Origin: Cupriavidus sp.
GTDB taxonomy: Bacteria; Pseudomonadota; Gammaproteobacteria; Burkholderiales; Burkholderiaceae
Reading direction: 5' to 3'
DNA: 64,000 nucleotides
Assembly: GCA_031181345.1 (NCBI GenBank)
Contig: JAPSLC010000008.1
Location: forward strand, 1-64,000
Numbering within the stretch: the first letter of the stretch is position 1; every line of letters begins with the position of its first letter. Of this stretch, positions 26,501 through 35,391 are shown one piece after another. A program made the position numbers and the translations under genes. Under the pieces are notes generated by a model, which made no database searches, had not been told where the DNA came from, and was given only the letters and a program-made list of their open reading frames with translations.

Positions 26501-27217
26501 CTCGCGCAGCCGCATCGATAGCGCATGTTCGTCGAGAATCGAGATTGCCTTGGCCTGGAAGCGCTGCAGGTTCTGCGGCGAGAGCTCGAATACCGAATGC
26601 CATTTGCCGTGCGGCAGGCCATCGCCGGTCAGCCATTCGAGCAGATAGGACTGGTAGTTCGCCGACAGTGGCGCATCTTCGCGGAAGGGACGGTCGGACG
26701 ACGGTGCGAACAGCGCCTGCGCGCCGAATCGGCCCACGAAGCTGCCGAGCTTGCGGATGCGCTCGGGGACCGCGATCAGGAACTTGGAGCAGCCCCAGGT
26801 CTGGAAGCTGCGCCCGAACTGGCGCACCGCATTTGGATAGGCATCGATATGCGCGAGCACAACATCGTCGTGGCTGGCCGCATAATCGAACATCTCCCGA
26901 TTGATGTACGGATAGAAGCCGTTGTACTCGTTCTCGAACGCCGACGTCACGACATGGACGAGATCGTACTCGTCCAGCAAATTGGGAAAGCGCGCCAACG
27001 CGGTGTCCCAGCCGCTGAATTCGCGGCGGGAGTTGTCGCCGCCGATCATGACGATGTTAGGACCGAGGTTGACCGTCAGGTCCGCAGGGAGGGCCGTGTC
27101 GATCAGGACAGCGTCATAGTCCAACCCTTCGATGCGCTGGTAGAGCTGGCACAGGCGTTTGAACGCGCCCTGGTAGTCGGCATCGCCATAGCGGACGAAC
27201 AAGGTAAGCAGCTTCAT
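23564..27217 (-). CDS. Giant glycosyltransferase with internal WW repeats and C-terminal GT4 domain
   Basis: A 1217-residue protein, far above the usual 350-450 of GT4 enzymes. The start at 27217 overlaps the previous stop (ATGA) and begins MKLLTLFVRYGDADYQ. Residues 1-300 form an N-terminal domain I do not recognise. From about 360 to 825 runs a tandem array with consensus PITRGLHAL--ARDDLR---DL-----GR--L-SWW; the tryptophan pairs fall at 405, 472, 538, 605, 672 and 740, with degenerate copies on both sides. Residues about 845-1217 are a GT4-like domain (GRGELGIGEDVRMAA, FLNILDGNSSVHRKNPLAVI, SLHRAEGFGRNIAEAMLL). The repeat array probably serves as a spacer or a protein/glycan-binding scaffold; that is inference. 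Confidence 0.88.
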   Translation of the reverse strand: MKLLTLFVRYGDADYQGAFKRLCQLYQRIEGLDYDAVLIDTALPADLTVNLGPNIVMIGGDNSRREFSGWDTALARFPNLLDEYDLVHVVTSAFENEYNGFYPYINREMFDYAASHDDVVLAHIDAYPNAVRQFGRSFQTWGCSKFLIAVPERIRKLGSFVGRFGAQALFAPSSDRPFREDAPLSANYQSYLLEWLTGDGLPHGKWHSVFELSPQNLQRFQAKAISILDEHALSMRLRETGARIVDYTWLHSRGLEQDVGSIPDEIQQVQERNRYLFDNPIVERGLDLADHRYPRSLATLFQRRQQSETPFGRTPVLEALWLGNRVLRSQFDLDDPLHCAAIHLNQGVAIDGEQRDWLARPDTTLPQDGWLPLTRGLHAIYLARDDLRASFDLNTRSGRHRLVSWWLLEGLRDARYAGFMRDDMYARVDETVVQDQPLPITCGLHALCEARDDLREQADLSTEAGRRTLLSWWMLEGIHDPALGTCMPPALYAEPSTLVRQDAAIPLTRGLLALRAARQDLQGMDTATREGRERLASWWVLDGRHESRPVCIVRPEEYAAIDPVIVQDALLPITKGLHAVCKARTDLRDQIDLAGPEGRAQLVQWWIREGAGTPAFDGFMPVAFYHELARNIAQDVPLPITRGMQALHAARDDLREFADLASAQGRAAFVSWWIREVPGNAFLAQLVSRDQLQQPDVTVAQDQQVPITRAMRAMYTALAGGPDTDKILREAEGRAELVAWWSEQLLRGAVPRALLPTDAMLGISDPTQPGNERDAVHPLAAAAYAQRSDLRDAFDTGTAEGRRALNLWLFNFGKYELRLHIEDEEPQMHEARRPRHGAATGKFLRGGVNIVGFGRGELGIGEDVRMAALALRHVDMDLCAPTIPLAIGARQQDLSLRAYEVDAPLYNTNLVFLPHYETIRLVGATGEAMFGDRYNIGCWQWELPSYPRGMELALELVDEVWSSTRFTAEAMRGATDKPVLVMPMAVALPPLSRAYTRAEFGLPEDAFVFLNILDGNSSVHRKNPLAVIKAFQRAFPPGTPGVHLLFKTMNMGNASGQWADVLALCRDDPRVSIISEAIAREAVIGLQSVCDCFVSLHRAEGFGRNIAEAMLLEKPVIVSAFSGNTDFTNDTTAFMVGGEAVAVGAGEYAFAEGQHWWDADVESAASQMRRCVDDEAERRQRALAGKHFVLAHYSPEAVGRNYLERLQQLNAASKGAA
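24743..26140 (-). repeat. Coding tandem repeat array of about 67 codons per unit
   Basis: Inside the giant glycosyltransferase gene, residues about 360-825 contain six clear units plus degenerate flanking ones. Each has a QD-x(3)-PxT(R/K)G(L/M) opening, an ARDDLR-like block and a WW pair. Spacing between successive WW pairs is 67, 66, 67, 67 and 68 residues, and a seventh position (LW at 807) keeps the period. The DNA copies have diverged, so this is an old protein-level duplication and not a recent nucleotide repeat. Confidence 0.85.
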
Positions 27218-29160
27218 TCTTCCATCTCCACTTCGAAGATGACCTTGTTCTGCGCCGCGTTGGCCCACCCCGCCCGCTCCACGTCGAATTGATCGATTCG
27301 ATAGAAAAACTCCAGCCGCTGCAGGCAGCGGCCGGCGTCGGCATCGCGCAGCGACGCGTCCACCAGCGACAGCACCTCGCGAGCCGCCGCCTCCCACCCG
27401 AAGACCTGGGCGGGTCGTTGCGATTGTGTCCGGGAATTGCGGCAGTGTTCCTTGCGCTCGAGCACCTCGCTGACCGCCTCCAGCAGTTCGGTCCGCCGTG
27501 AGAACGGCACGATGCCGTCGACCGGACTGACGCGTGACCGTATCTCGTCGATCAGCTGGCTTTGCCGCGCAATCACGGGCTTGCCGAACGACAGCGCCTT
27601 GAGCACGGGAAGCCCGAACCCTTCATAGAACGATGGGAACACCAGGCAGGCGCATTCGCGGAACAGCGTATCGACCGCCTCGTTGGACAACATGCCCGAG
27701 GGCAACTGCTCGACGTTGGGATACTGTTCGCCGACTTCGCCCAGAACGCGAATCCGCGCCTCAGGGAAGCCCGCTGCGAGCACGCGCACGGCTTCGTGCA
27801 GCCCCTTGTGGTAGTACTGGTTGCCGACCACCAGCACATACGGCTCGCCGTCCGGCGCAGCGTCGGCGGTTGGCGGTGCGTAGTATTCAGCCGGATCCAG
27901 CGAACAGTACGAGATGGCGCTGGGCACATTGCGCGACGCCGGGAAGCGCTCGTGGAACGCATTGCGCGTATAGCCGCTGTTGAAGACGAAGCCATCGGCA
28001 TAGCTGGCGGCCGCGCGCCATACGCCATCGATATGCGGCATGCGGATGTAGTGGCAGTCCCAGGCGATGGCGTCCATGATCAGATACAGATTCACGGTCG
28101 AGCGACGCGCCTGGTCACGCAGTTCGCTGAAGCTCCACGGTTGCGACAGACGGATGGCCGCATCGAAGATGGCGTCGTCGGGCATCGTGTGGATCAGGGC
28201 ATCCGGCATGGTCCGGTCCAGGCCGTGGAACTGCGCGGCCTCCGGAAGCACCCAGAAACGCGGGGACACCGACACGCTCTCGGCGAGTCTGACGATCGGG
28301 TCGAGCAGCGAAAGGATGTGCTGCGCGGTGCCGTTGTAGCCGGGAGCGAGATTGCGGATGTCGAACAGGACGGTACGCATTGCCTTGGGCTTGAGCCGCT
28401 GCCACAGCAGCGCCTCCCAGCGCTGCTCCGGGAACTCGGCGCGGCGCGAGATCGCCCGCGCATAGTCCGCTGCGCGCTCGATCGAAGGCGGCTGCGCCGG
28501 GCCCGGATAAGGCGCGGACTCCGCGGCGAAGAACAACGCGCGGTTGCAGACCACGGCGCTGTAGCCGCGGCGGTTGGCACGAATGAACAGCCGTGCCAGT
28601 GCATCGCTCAGCCGCGCATCCTTGCCTTCGAGCCGTCCGAAGTGGTACAGCATGTCGCCGCGCACGAGCACAGGAGCTCCCATGACGATGCCTCCGCCCC
28701 AGCGCGACGGCAAGGACTGCAGGAAGGGCGCAAGCGGCTCGCGCGTGGCCAGCGCTTCGTCTCCGCTCTGGCGCGGGATCGGCGCCGAACCGCCGGTATT
28801 GGTGCGCGGCACGGCAAAGCCATAGAGCGGATCCGCGGACAGCGCTTCCAGCAACTGCGCGACCGCCTCGCCATCGAACTCGTATTCGGGCGTGGTGAAC
28901 AGGACCGGCGTGCCGGCTTCCGCCAGCGGATGCACGACGCGGTTCAACCGCGCGATGTAATCGCCGGGGTCGCGCACCGGGATTGTCTCGATCATCGGAT
29001 CGTCCGGGACCGGCGTGGTGCCCGCAGGCACGAAGACATGGACGCGGTCGACGAGCTGCCGCAACGGCGCAGCGGCGAGCGCGCTCAGGCATGCGATGGC
29101 CTGCTGCCCGGGCTGTGCGGCATCAGGCAAGGTAATCACGATGGCGATCTTGCTGGTCAA
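27214..29160 (-). CDS. Two-domain glycosyltransferase
   Basis: A 648-residue protein. The TTG at 29160 overlaps the preceding stop as TTGA and is taken as start because the sequence then reads SKIAIVITLPDAAQPGQQAI, a usual first strand. Residues about 1-250 resemble a GT2/GT-A-like domain (FTTPEYEFDGEAVAQLLEAL, RWGGGIVMGAPVLVRGD), though no clean DxD was seen. From VLFDIRNLAPGYNGTAQHIL a GT-B domain of the GT4 family begins, with VLVVGNQYYHKGLHEAVRVL and FPSFYEGFGLPVLKALSFGKP. It may add two sugars. Its stop overlaps the giant glycosyltransferase start. Confidence 0.82.
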   Translation of the reverse strand: MTSKIAIVITLPDAAQPGQQAIACLSALAAAPLRQLVDRVHVFVPAGTTPVPDDPMIETIPVRDPGDYIARLNRVVHPLAEAGTPVLFTTPEYEFDGEAVAQLLEALSADPLYGFAVPRTNTGGSAPIPRQSGDEALATREPLAPFLQSLPSRWGGGIVMGAPVLVRGDMLYHFGRLEGKDARLSDALARLFIRANRRGYSAVVCNRALFFAAESAPYPGPAQPPSIERAADYARAISRRAEFPEQRWEALLWQRLKPKAMRTVLFDIRNLAPGYNGTAQHILSLLDPIVRLAESVSVSPRFWVLPEAAQFHGLDRTMPDALIHTMPDDAIFDAAIRLSQPWSFSELRDQARRSTVNLYLIMDAIAWDCHYIRMPHIDGVWRAAASYADGFVFNSGYTRNAFHERFPASRNVPSAISYCSLDPAEYYAPPTADAAPDGEPYVLVVGNQYYHKGLHEAVRVLAAGFPEARIRVLGEVGEQYPNVEQLPSGMLSNEAVDTLFRECACLVFPSFYEGFGLPVLKALSFGKPVIARQSQLIDEIRSRVSPVDGIVPFSRRTELLEAVSEVLERKEHCRNSRTQSQRPAQVFGWEAAAREVLSLVDASLRDADAGRCLQRLEFFYRIDQFDVERAGWANAAQNKVIFEVEMEE

Positions 29161-30413
29161 GCTGGCACCTGTTCGATGTCGTGGTCGCGGCATGCGTCGA
29201 TCCGGCCGGTCAGGGCGGCATAGACGCTTTCGGAACCGAAATGTTGTTCGATGAAGGCGTGGGCGGCCTGCTGCAAGGCGATGCGCTCGGGCTCCCGGCC
29301 CAGCAGGCGCGCGATCTCGCGCGCGAACGCCACCGCATCGTGCACGATCACCGCCGGCACGTCGCCGAGTTCGCGAAGGCCGTCCGCCGCCGAAGGCCAG
29401 GCGACATGCGCCTTGCCCCAGGCCAGCGCCTCGATGGTCTTGATCTTCAGGCCGGTACCCACGCGGCAGGGATTCACCACCACCGCAGCCTGCTCGTATT
29501 CCGCCTCCAGACTTTCGACGAATCCGAGCAGCGACACGGTGGGATCGTCGCAATGCACGAACTGGCAGACCTTGCCGATCACGCGCAGGCGCGCGCGGGG
29601 ACGTGCGGCACGCACCAGCGGCCACGTGTAGTCGAGGAAGTCCTGCGTTCCCTTGACGTTGAATTCGTTGCTCGATGCGACGATCAGCACCTGGTCCGGC
29701 ACCACCGCGGCGGAATCGCCATGGTGGATGTCCAGATCGAACGAGGTCAGCAAGGCCTCGACTTCGGGCACCAACTGCCGGAGTTCGTCCTGTTCCGCCT
29801 TCTGGATGGCGAGCACGATGTCGGCGCGGCGAAGCAAGGCGCTTTCCTGCGCTTCGGTCAGACTCAGGCTGTAGTTCTTGATGCCGTACTGTTCCACCGT
29901 CTTCTGCTTGTGGCAGAACAGATCATGGGCATCGATGATCTTCAGCGCATCCCCACATTCCGGCAGTTCCAGGATGCGGCTCATGAAGACGTATTGGGCG
30001 ATCACCACGTCCGGCCGGACGGCCGCCACGATCGGCGCCACTTCGGCAGCAAACCAGTCGGGGCAGAAACCGTCCTGGATGCGCGACAGCTCGGCGTCGT
30101 CGAAATCGGTGTCGACCTGCACCGGCTTGGCCATTGCACCCCCCGGTCGCGGCAGCACGATGCGGTTGTCGAACACATGCAGGTCGTCGACCACATCGCG
30201 CAGACCGAGAATGCACTGATTGCTGACCTCGGTGTCGCCCAGCGGCTTCAGAACCAGCGTCACCGCGTATCCCTTGCGCCGGAACCACGACAGCATCTTG
30301 TAGATGCGGATCTCGTTGCCCGCTGCGGGCGGGTACGGCATCACATGCGTGACCATCAGCACGCGAGGCCTGGCGCTGCTCTGGGGGTGGGAAGCGAAAC
30401 TCGGTTTCATCAT
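29157..30413 (-). CDS. GT4 glycosyltransferase
   Basis: A 418-residue GT-B protein. RVLMVTHVMPYPPAAGNEIRI is a typical acceptor-domain opening. The segment IIDAHDLFCHKQKTVEQYG, and the donor-domain pieces VLIVASSNEFNVKGTQDFLDY and CRVGTGLKIKTIEALAWGK, place it among GT4 enzymes of the type found in large polysaccharide operons. Two adjacent ATGs (30413, 30410) could start it and neither has a good ribosome binding site. A 65-base gap separates it from the upstream gene, the widest break among the glycosyltransferases of this run. Confidence 0.85.
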   Translation of the reverse strand: MMKPSFASHPQSSARPRVLMVTHVMPYPPAAGNEIRIYKMLSWFRRKGYAVTLVLKPLGDTEVSNQCILGLRDVVDDLHVFDNRIVLPRPGGAMAKPVQVDTDFDDAELSRIQDGFCPDWFAAEVAPIVAAVRPDVVIAQYVFMSRILELPECGDALKIIDAHDLFCHKQKTVEQYGIKNYSLSLTEAQESALLRRADIVLAIQKAEQDELRQLVPEVEALLTSFDLDIHHGDSAAVVPDQVLIVASSNEFNVKGTQDFLDYTWPLVRAARPRARLRVIGKVCQFVHCDDPTVSLLGFVESLEAEYEQAAVVVNPCRVGTGLKIKTIEALAWGKAHVAWPSAADGLRELGDVPAVIVHDAVAFAREIARLLGREPERIALQQAAHAFIEQHFGSESVYAALTGRIDACRDHDIEQVPA

Positions 30414-30478
30414 CGTTCTAAAGGCGTAGGGCCCTTCTCAGTATGTGCGGCGTCGAGGCAGCGTCGACCGGCATTCGG

Positions 30479-31471
30479 TTACACCAGCTGCCGGTAGATA
30501 TCGCGCAGCGCGGCCGTGGTCGACGACCAGGTGAACGCTTCCGGCCGGAACGCGGACGCCGCGGCATCTGCCTGTCCCGGCGCACCCGCGCAAGCGCCAT
30601 TCGACAGCATGGCGCTCATGGCGTCGGCGATCGCATCCACCGAGGCCGGATCGACATACGTGGCACGGTCACCGAAATACTCCTGGCAGGAACCCTCCCG
30701 GGTCAGCAGCAGCGGGGCACCCTGGGCGGCCGCCTCCAGCGCCGCCAGGCCGGGCGTTTCGAGGGTACTGGGAAGCGCGAACAGCTCGCATGCGGTGTAG
30801 GCGGACAGCAGCGTTTCGTCGTGCGGCATCGGCCCGAGATAGCTGACCTGCTCCCCGCCCTCTTCCAGCACCTGGCGCGCATACTGCGGATCGCGCTGGT
30901 GACCGATCAGCACCAGCCGGCACTGCGGCAGCCGCTTCATGGCACGCACCAGCGCCAGCTGGTTCTTGCGCGGCTCGATATTGCCCACGTTCAACACAAA
31001 AGGACCATCGATCCCGAAGCGTTGCCGGAACCCTTCCGGGCCGACCTTCTGCAGGAAGAATTCGTCGATGCCGTTGTAGACGGTGGCGAACTTCGAGCGC
31101 GGCAGGTCCAGGACGCTGGCCAGCATGTCGCTCTCGATGTCGGAGTTGGTGACAGCCCGGTCCGCGAGCGCGAGCTGGGCACGAATCTCGTCCACCGGAT
31201 ACAGATGCCGGGTGCTTTCGGTGATCCACAGGCTGGTCGACACGACCAGCGGCAAACCCAACTGCTTGACGAAATGGCAGAAGTGCACCGAGCCGCCGAT
31301 GCAGGAGAAGAAGTGCACCACATCGTGCTCGAGGAAACGCGGCGCCCATTGGTCGAACAGCGATACGTCGACGCCATGCGCGGGCAGATGCTTGCGATAG
31401 GCGAGCAACTGGATCTCCCCGCCGCCCGGCGTATGGAATGCCATCGGGTACGTGGCGAACATCACCTTCAT
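30479..31471 (-). CDS. GT4 glycosyltransferase
   Basis: A 330-residue GT4 protein. The start at 31471 overlaps the upstream stop (ATGA) and has GGAGG 8 bases upstream. MAFHTPGGGEIQLLAYRKHL is the glycine-rich acceptor loop; FVLNVGNIEPRKNQLALVRAM and LPSTLETPGLAALEAAAQG are the donor domain, with a Thr-Pro-Gly variant of the EGFG loop. The sugar is unknown. Confidence 0.87.
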   Translation of the reverse strand: MKVMFATYPMAFHTPGGGEIQLLAYRKHLPAHGVDVSLFDQWAPRFLEHDVVHFFSCIGGSVHFCHFVKQLGLPLVVSTSLWITESTRHLYPVDEIRAQLALADRAVTNSDIESDMLASVLDLPRSKFATVYNGIDEFFLQKVGPEGFRQRFGIDGPFVLNVGNIEPRKNQLALVRAMKRLPQCRLVLIGHQRDPQYARQVLEEGGEQVSYLGPMPHDETLLSAYTACELFALPSTLETPGLAALEAAAQGAPLLLTREGSCQEYFGDRATYVDPASVDAIADAMSAMLSNGACAGAPGQADAAASAFRPEAFTWSSTTAALRDIYRQLV

Positions 31472-32724
31472 GGTCTGGCCTCCAGTGTCCGGATGCGTTC
31501 GAGCATGCGCGCCGTGCGTGCCTGCCAGGTGTTGTCGCCGACGAAGCGTCGCGCCTCGTCCGCGCTGAGCCGTCCGCGCCGCAGCTGGCGCTCGATCGCC
31601 GCCTCGAAGGCGTCCGCGTCGGCACCGATCTCCAGGCCCGCGGGACCGCTCTCGGCGAACGCCAGCGGCGTCGACACGACCGGCAGGCCCGCCCCCAGAT
31701 ATTCGAAGAACTTCATTGGAAACATCGATCTGGTGTAATCGTTGATCAGTGTGGGCAGCAGGCCGACCTGCATGCCGCGCAGATAGTCCGGCAATTGCGC
31801 ATAGCTGCGGTAGCCGAGCAGATGCACATTGGGCAACGCCGCCAGTGCATCGACCAGCGGACTCTGCTGCCCCTCGCGCTGCTCGCCGATCAGCACCCAC
31901 TGCCAATCCGGCCGCCGACGCGCGACCTCCAGCAGCAGCGCGAAGTCGACCTTGAAGTCGGACAACACGCCGTGATAGACGAGGCGCGGGGTCGGAATCG
32001 CCGCCAGGTCATCGGGTACCGGTCCGGCGGCCAGCGCCTTGCCGAAGTGGCGATCGTCCGCGACATTCGGCAGGAAGTACGTGTTCGGATTGAACGGCCG
32101 GCAGCGCTCCTCGAGCGCACGAGCGGTGACGAACACCGCGTCGCATGCCTGCAGCAAGCTGCGCTCCGCGGCGTCGAACGCCGCCACATCGACGCCGGGT
32201 ATCGCCGACAGATCGTCGACGCAGTGATAGACCAGCGGACCACGCGGCATGTCCTCGATCGCGTTCTGCATGTATGGGTGGTAGGTCCACACCAGCGGAC
32301 GCGCGAAGCGCCTGGCCCGCAGGAATCGCCTCAGCGCATGCCGCAGCAGGCCCTGGTTGATCCAGCGCACGACGGGCCAATGATGCTTGGCCGGCACGAT
32401 CAGCGGCGACAGCACCCAGATACTGTCGCGGCGCCGCGGTGGACCGATCACGACAGACTGCACGCCGCGCCAGAGCCGCCGCCAGAGGCGCTTCCAGTCC
32501 CTTCCGCTGGCCATGCGCGGCGTACGCAGGCCCACGCTTTCGACATACAGCACCCGCCAGCCGAGTCCCGCCAGCTCGCACGTCATATGCTGCTTGTTGG
32601 TCCAGTAAGGCTCGTCCCAATCGGCGGTGGAGAACAGCACGCAATCGCCCGCTTCCGTGCGGGCGACGGCGGGCGCGGATGGACGGGCGTTCGCCGCTTC
32701 CTGTCTGACGATCGCCTCAGCCAC
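31468..32724 (-). CDS. GT4-like glycosyltransferase
   Basis: A 418-residue protein. The GTG at 32724 has GGAGG 7 bases upstream and overlaps the wecB stop by eight bases. The N-terminal domain has CVLFSTADWDEPYWTNKQHM and LVYHCVDDLSAIPGVD; the C-terminal domain has LVYHGVLSDFKVDFALLLEVA and MFPMKFFEYLGAGLPVVST, the motif set of TuaH/ExpE-like glycosyltransferases of polysaccharide operons. Acceptor and donor are unknown. Confidence 0.83.
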   Translation of the reverse strand: MAEAIVRQEAANARPSAPAVARTEAGDCVLFSTADWDEPYWTNKQHMTCELAGLGWRVLYVESVGLRTPRMASGRDWKRLWRRLWRGVQSVVIGPPRRRDSIWVLSPLIVPAKHHWPVVRWINQGLLRHALRRFLRARRFARPLVWTYHPYMQNAIEDMPRGPLVYHCVDDLSAIPGVDVAAFDAAERSLLQACDAVFVTARALEERCRPFNPNTYFLPNVADDRHFGKALAAGPVPDDLAAIPTPRLVYHGVLSDFKVDFALLLEVARRRPDWQWVLIGEQREGQQSPLVDALAALPNVHLLGYRSYAQLPDYLRGMQVGLLPTLINDYTRSMFPMKFFEYLGAGLPVVSTPLAFAESGPAGLEIGADADAFEAAIERQLRRGRLSADEARRFVGDNTWQARTARMLERIRTLEARP

Positions 32725-33832
32725 CGAAGTCCTCCATCGGCCGCTCGAGCAGGCTGGCCAACACGCGCGCCGAGGCGCGGCCGTCTCCATACGGATTGGC
32801 GCGATCGCGCAGCGCAACGACACGCTGCGGGGTGTCCAACCAGGCGGCAACGGCCGCGCAAATCGATTGCGGGTCCTGCCCGGCCAGCGTCGCGAACCCC
32901 GCATCGACGCCTTCGCGCCGCTCGGTATGGCTGCGCATCACCACCACCGGCACGCCGAAGCTCGGCGCCTCTTCCTGGATGCCGCCCGAATCGCTGACGA
33001 CCAGGTCGCTGCGGCTGATCAGATAGAGACTGGTCGGATAATCGACCGGCTCGATCAGCGACAGATTCGGGACGCCGCCCAGTTCGCGCAGCACCGGCTC
33101 GCGTACCGCCGGATTCAGGTGCACCGGAAAGATCCAGCGATGGTGCGGATAGCGTCGGCACAGTTCGCGCAGTGCGGTGCAGATACCGAGCATCACGTCG
33201 CCGAAGTTCTCGCGGCGATGGCACGTGACCAGGACCTGTGGACCGCCATGGCGTAGTTCGGGCGGCAGTTCGGGGGCGTGGCCCGCCCAGCCGGCGCGGA
33301 CCATCTCGATGGCGTCGACGACCGTGTTGCCGGTCGTAACGATGGCATCGGCGCCGAGGCCCTCGTTCAGCAGGTTGGCCCGGGCCGACCGCGTCGGCGC
33401 AAAGTTGCGGGCGGCAATGCGGGCGAGCAGGCTCCGATTGGCTTCCTCGGGAAAGGGACTGGCCAGATCGCCGGTGCGCAAGCCCGCCTCGACGTGGCCC
33501 ACCCGTACGCCCCGATGGAAGGCGGCCAGGCCCGCGCAGAACGCGGTGGTGGTATCGCCCTGCACCAGCACCCAGTCGGGCCGCTGAGCGGCAATCGCCT
33601 CGTCCAGCTCGGCCAGCAGGCGCGATGCCAACCCGTTCAGCGATTGGCCGGGACGCATGCAATCCAGACGGATATCCGGCGACAGCGCAAAGTACGACAT
33701 GGCCTGCTCCAGCATCTCGCGGTGCTGACCGCTGCTGCAGACCGTGACATCGACGGCTTCGCGCAGCGCCGCGACGACTGGTGCGAGCTTGATCACCTCG
33801 GGGCGGGTGCCCATCACGACCATGACTTTCAC
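32717..33832 (-). CDS. wecB: UDP-N-acetylglucosamine 2-epimerase (non-hydrolysing)
   Basis: A 371-residue enzyme that interconverts UDP-GlcNAc and UDP-ManNAc in the cytoplasm. VMGTRPEVIKLAPVV at the N-terminus, VQGDTTTAFCAGLAAF, HVEAGLRTGD, PEEANR and SDSGGIQEEAPSFGVPVVVMR are all diagnostic. The start is a GTG that overlaps the upstream stop (GTGA). No UDP-ManNAc dehydrogenase (wecC) is present in the window, so ManNAc itself or a product of another pathway may be the sugar incorporated. Confidence 0.95.
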   Translation of the reverse strand: MKVMVVMGTRPEVIKLAPVVAALREAVDVTVCSSGQHREMLEQAMSYFALSPDIRLDCMRPGQSLNGLASRLLAELDEAIAAQRPDWVLVQGDTTTAFCAGLAAFHRGVRVGHVEAGLRTGDLASPFPEEANRSLLARIAARNFAPTRSARANLLNEGLGADAIVTTGNTVVDAIEMVRAGWAGHAPELPPELRHGGPQVLVTCHRRENFGDVMLGICTALRELCRRYPHHRWIFPVHLNPAVREPVLRELGGVPNLSLIEPVDYPTSLYLISRSDLVVSDSGGIQEEAPSFGVPVVVMRSHTERREGVDAGFATLAGQDPQSICAAVAAWLDTPQRVVALRDRANPYGDGRASARVLASLLERPMEDFGG

Positions 33833-35391
33833 CGCGACGCCTCCCAGCCAGCCGCACCCATCCGGCGACCGTGATATTCGACAGCGAGTTCCAGACCGTT
33901 CGATCGCCCCGCCGGCAAGACGACACGATATGCGCCGTCTTCCTGGCGCACCGATGCCTGGGCGCGATACCGCAGGAAGTCCATCGCCGCCTCCTCGTGC
34001 AGGAAAAGCGGCGCCTGTGCCCGCTCGCGGATATGTGCGATCAATTGCCGGTGGGCGTCGATGCGGGCCGCTTCATCGGCCCAGCCATAGGCATAGCGCG
34101 CGGAAAAGGGGTGATCGAGATAGCCGAACAGCGTGCCGGTCGCATGGGCACGGTCGAATGCTTCACGATAGACCGCCAGCGGATCGCCTTCGGCGAGCAG
34201 GCAGTCGCCGTGAAGCATGCATTGCTGGCTGTGGCCGACAAAGCCGGCCGGCAGACCGGCCAACTCGCCGCCGCGTGCGAGCACGAATTCGGGATCGTTG
34301 CGGATGATGCCGCCGATGCAACCGGCATAGCCCAGATCGGCCAATGCCTGCAGCGCGTAGTGCGGCGACTGGTGAAACGGCGAGACCGCATAGCGGACCT
34401 CCCGTCCCGTCACCGCATGCAAGCGTTGTGCGGAGGCCCAGCCTTCGTGCAGCGCCGCTTCGTAACTGCCGCCCCATTGCGGGGCGTGCGTCGCCGTATG
34501 CGACAGCACGGCGCCGCCTTCGGCAATCAGCTCGCGCAGCAGCCCGTGCTGGCGTTCGTCCGCCAGCGTGCTGGTATGCACGGCCAGCGAGAACGGCACG
34601 CGGGCCTCCCCGTAGGCGTCCCACAACGGGCGCGCCGACTCGACGTCCTCATCGCAATCGAGCCGCGACGTAACGGCGGCGTCATGCCCCCAAGGCACTT
34701 CGGACAGCACGGGATGGCAGGGAAGCGTCTCGGCCCCGTGCGCGGACAGGAACTGCTCGACGATGCGCCATTCCCACGAATCGCACGGGCCGGCAGCGCG
34801 GTTGAACCAGAGCACGCTGCCTTCGTCGCGCGGCGCCAGCGCCGCATAGCTGCCCTGCCGCTGGCCGTCGATTTCGATGGCTGCCAGTTCGTCGGCGCCG
34901 GCATCCATGCCGACCGCGATGCTCCAGCACGAACCATCGGCGCGGATCGCGCCATAGCCGAGGTTGTTCCACTCGTCGGCAAAATCAAAGCGCTCGAACG
35001 ATCGATGCCATGCCGGCAAACCCAATCCCTGTGCAGCGGCGCCATAGCGCACCGCGGCACGGCTGGCAGCCATGCTCGCGCGCGGTGCCGGGTCGCTGCG
35101 GCTGGCGCATTCAAGCTCGGCCGGCAGCGCGGACGGTCGCCAGCCCAGGTGGCGTGCCATCACGTCGGAGATACGGCCGAACACGATCAATTTGCGCCTT
35201 CCCCGAGCCAGCCAGGCAATCAGGTCATCCGTCCAGGCATCGGGCATATCGACCACCACCAGCGTGGAGACCGATGCGAGCGCGCCGCGCGACAACGCCG
35301 CCGCCTGGGAGGCGCTGACCGAACGGCGCAGGGCCGCGAGCACCAGTTGCCCGACGGCCCGCGCCGGATAGGGAAAGGCGACGCCGATCAT
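33829..35391 (-). CDS. Polysaccharide deacetylase-like (NodB-fold) protein
   Basis: A 520-residue protein. The middle part has VTSRLDCDEDVESARPLWD and LSHTATHAPQWGG, which fit the metal-binding Asp and the HxxTH-type histidine pair of carbohydrate esterase family 4 domains. The first ~190 residues and the last ~60 are not recognised. No signal peptide is evident, so it may act on a lipid-linked intermediate inside the cell. It overlaps the CapK-like gene upstream and wecB downstream by four bases each, which ties it to glycan synthesis. Deacetylase activity is a family-level inference. Confidence 0.65.
   Translation of the reverse strand: MIGVAFPYPARAVGQLVLAALRRSVSASQAAALSRGALASVSTLVVVDMPDAWTDDLIAWLARGRRKLIVFGRISDVMARHLGWRPSALPAELECASRSDPAPRASMAASRAAVRYGAAAQGLGLPAWHRSFERFDFADEWNNLGYGAIRADGSCWSIAVGMDAGADELAAIEIDGQRQGSYAALAPRDEGSVLWFNRAAGPCDSWEWRIVEQFLSAHGAETLPCHPVLSEVPWGHDAAVTSRLDCDEDVESARPLWDAYGEARVPFSLAVHTSTLADERQHGLLRELIAEGGAVLSHTATHAPQWGGSYEAALHEGWASAQRLHAVTGREVRYAVSPFHQSPHYALQALADLGYAGCIGGIIRNDPEFVLARGGELAGLPAGFVGHSQQCMLHGDCLLAEGDPLAVYREAFDRAHATGTLFGYLDHPFSARYAYGWADEAARIDAHRQLIAHIRERAQAPLFLHEEAAMDFLRYRAQASVRQEDGAYRVVLPAGRSNGLELAVEYHGRRMGAAGWEASR

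Noticed and set aside
23594..26521. A 975-codon open frame on the plus strand
   Set aside because: It is antisense to the giant glycosyltransferase, has no family motifs and no ribosome binding site. GC-rich codon bias on one strand routinely opens the opposite strand.
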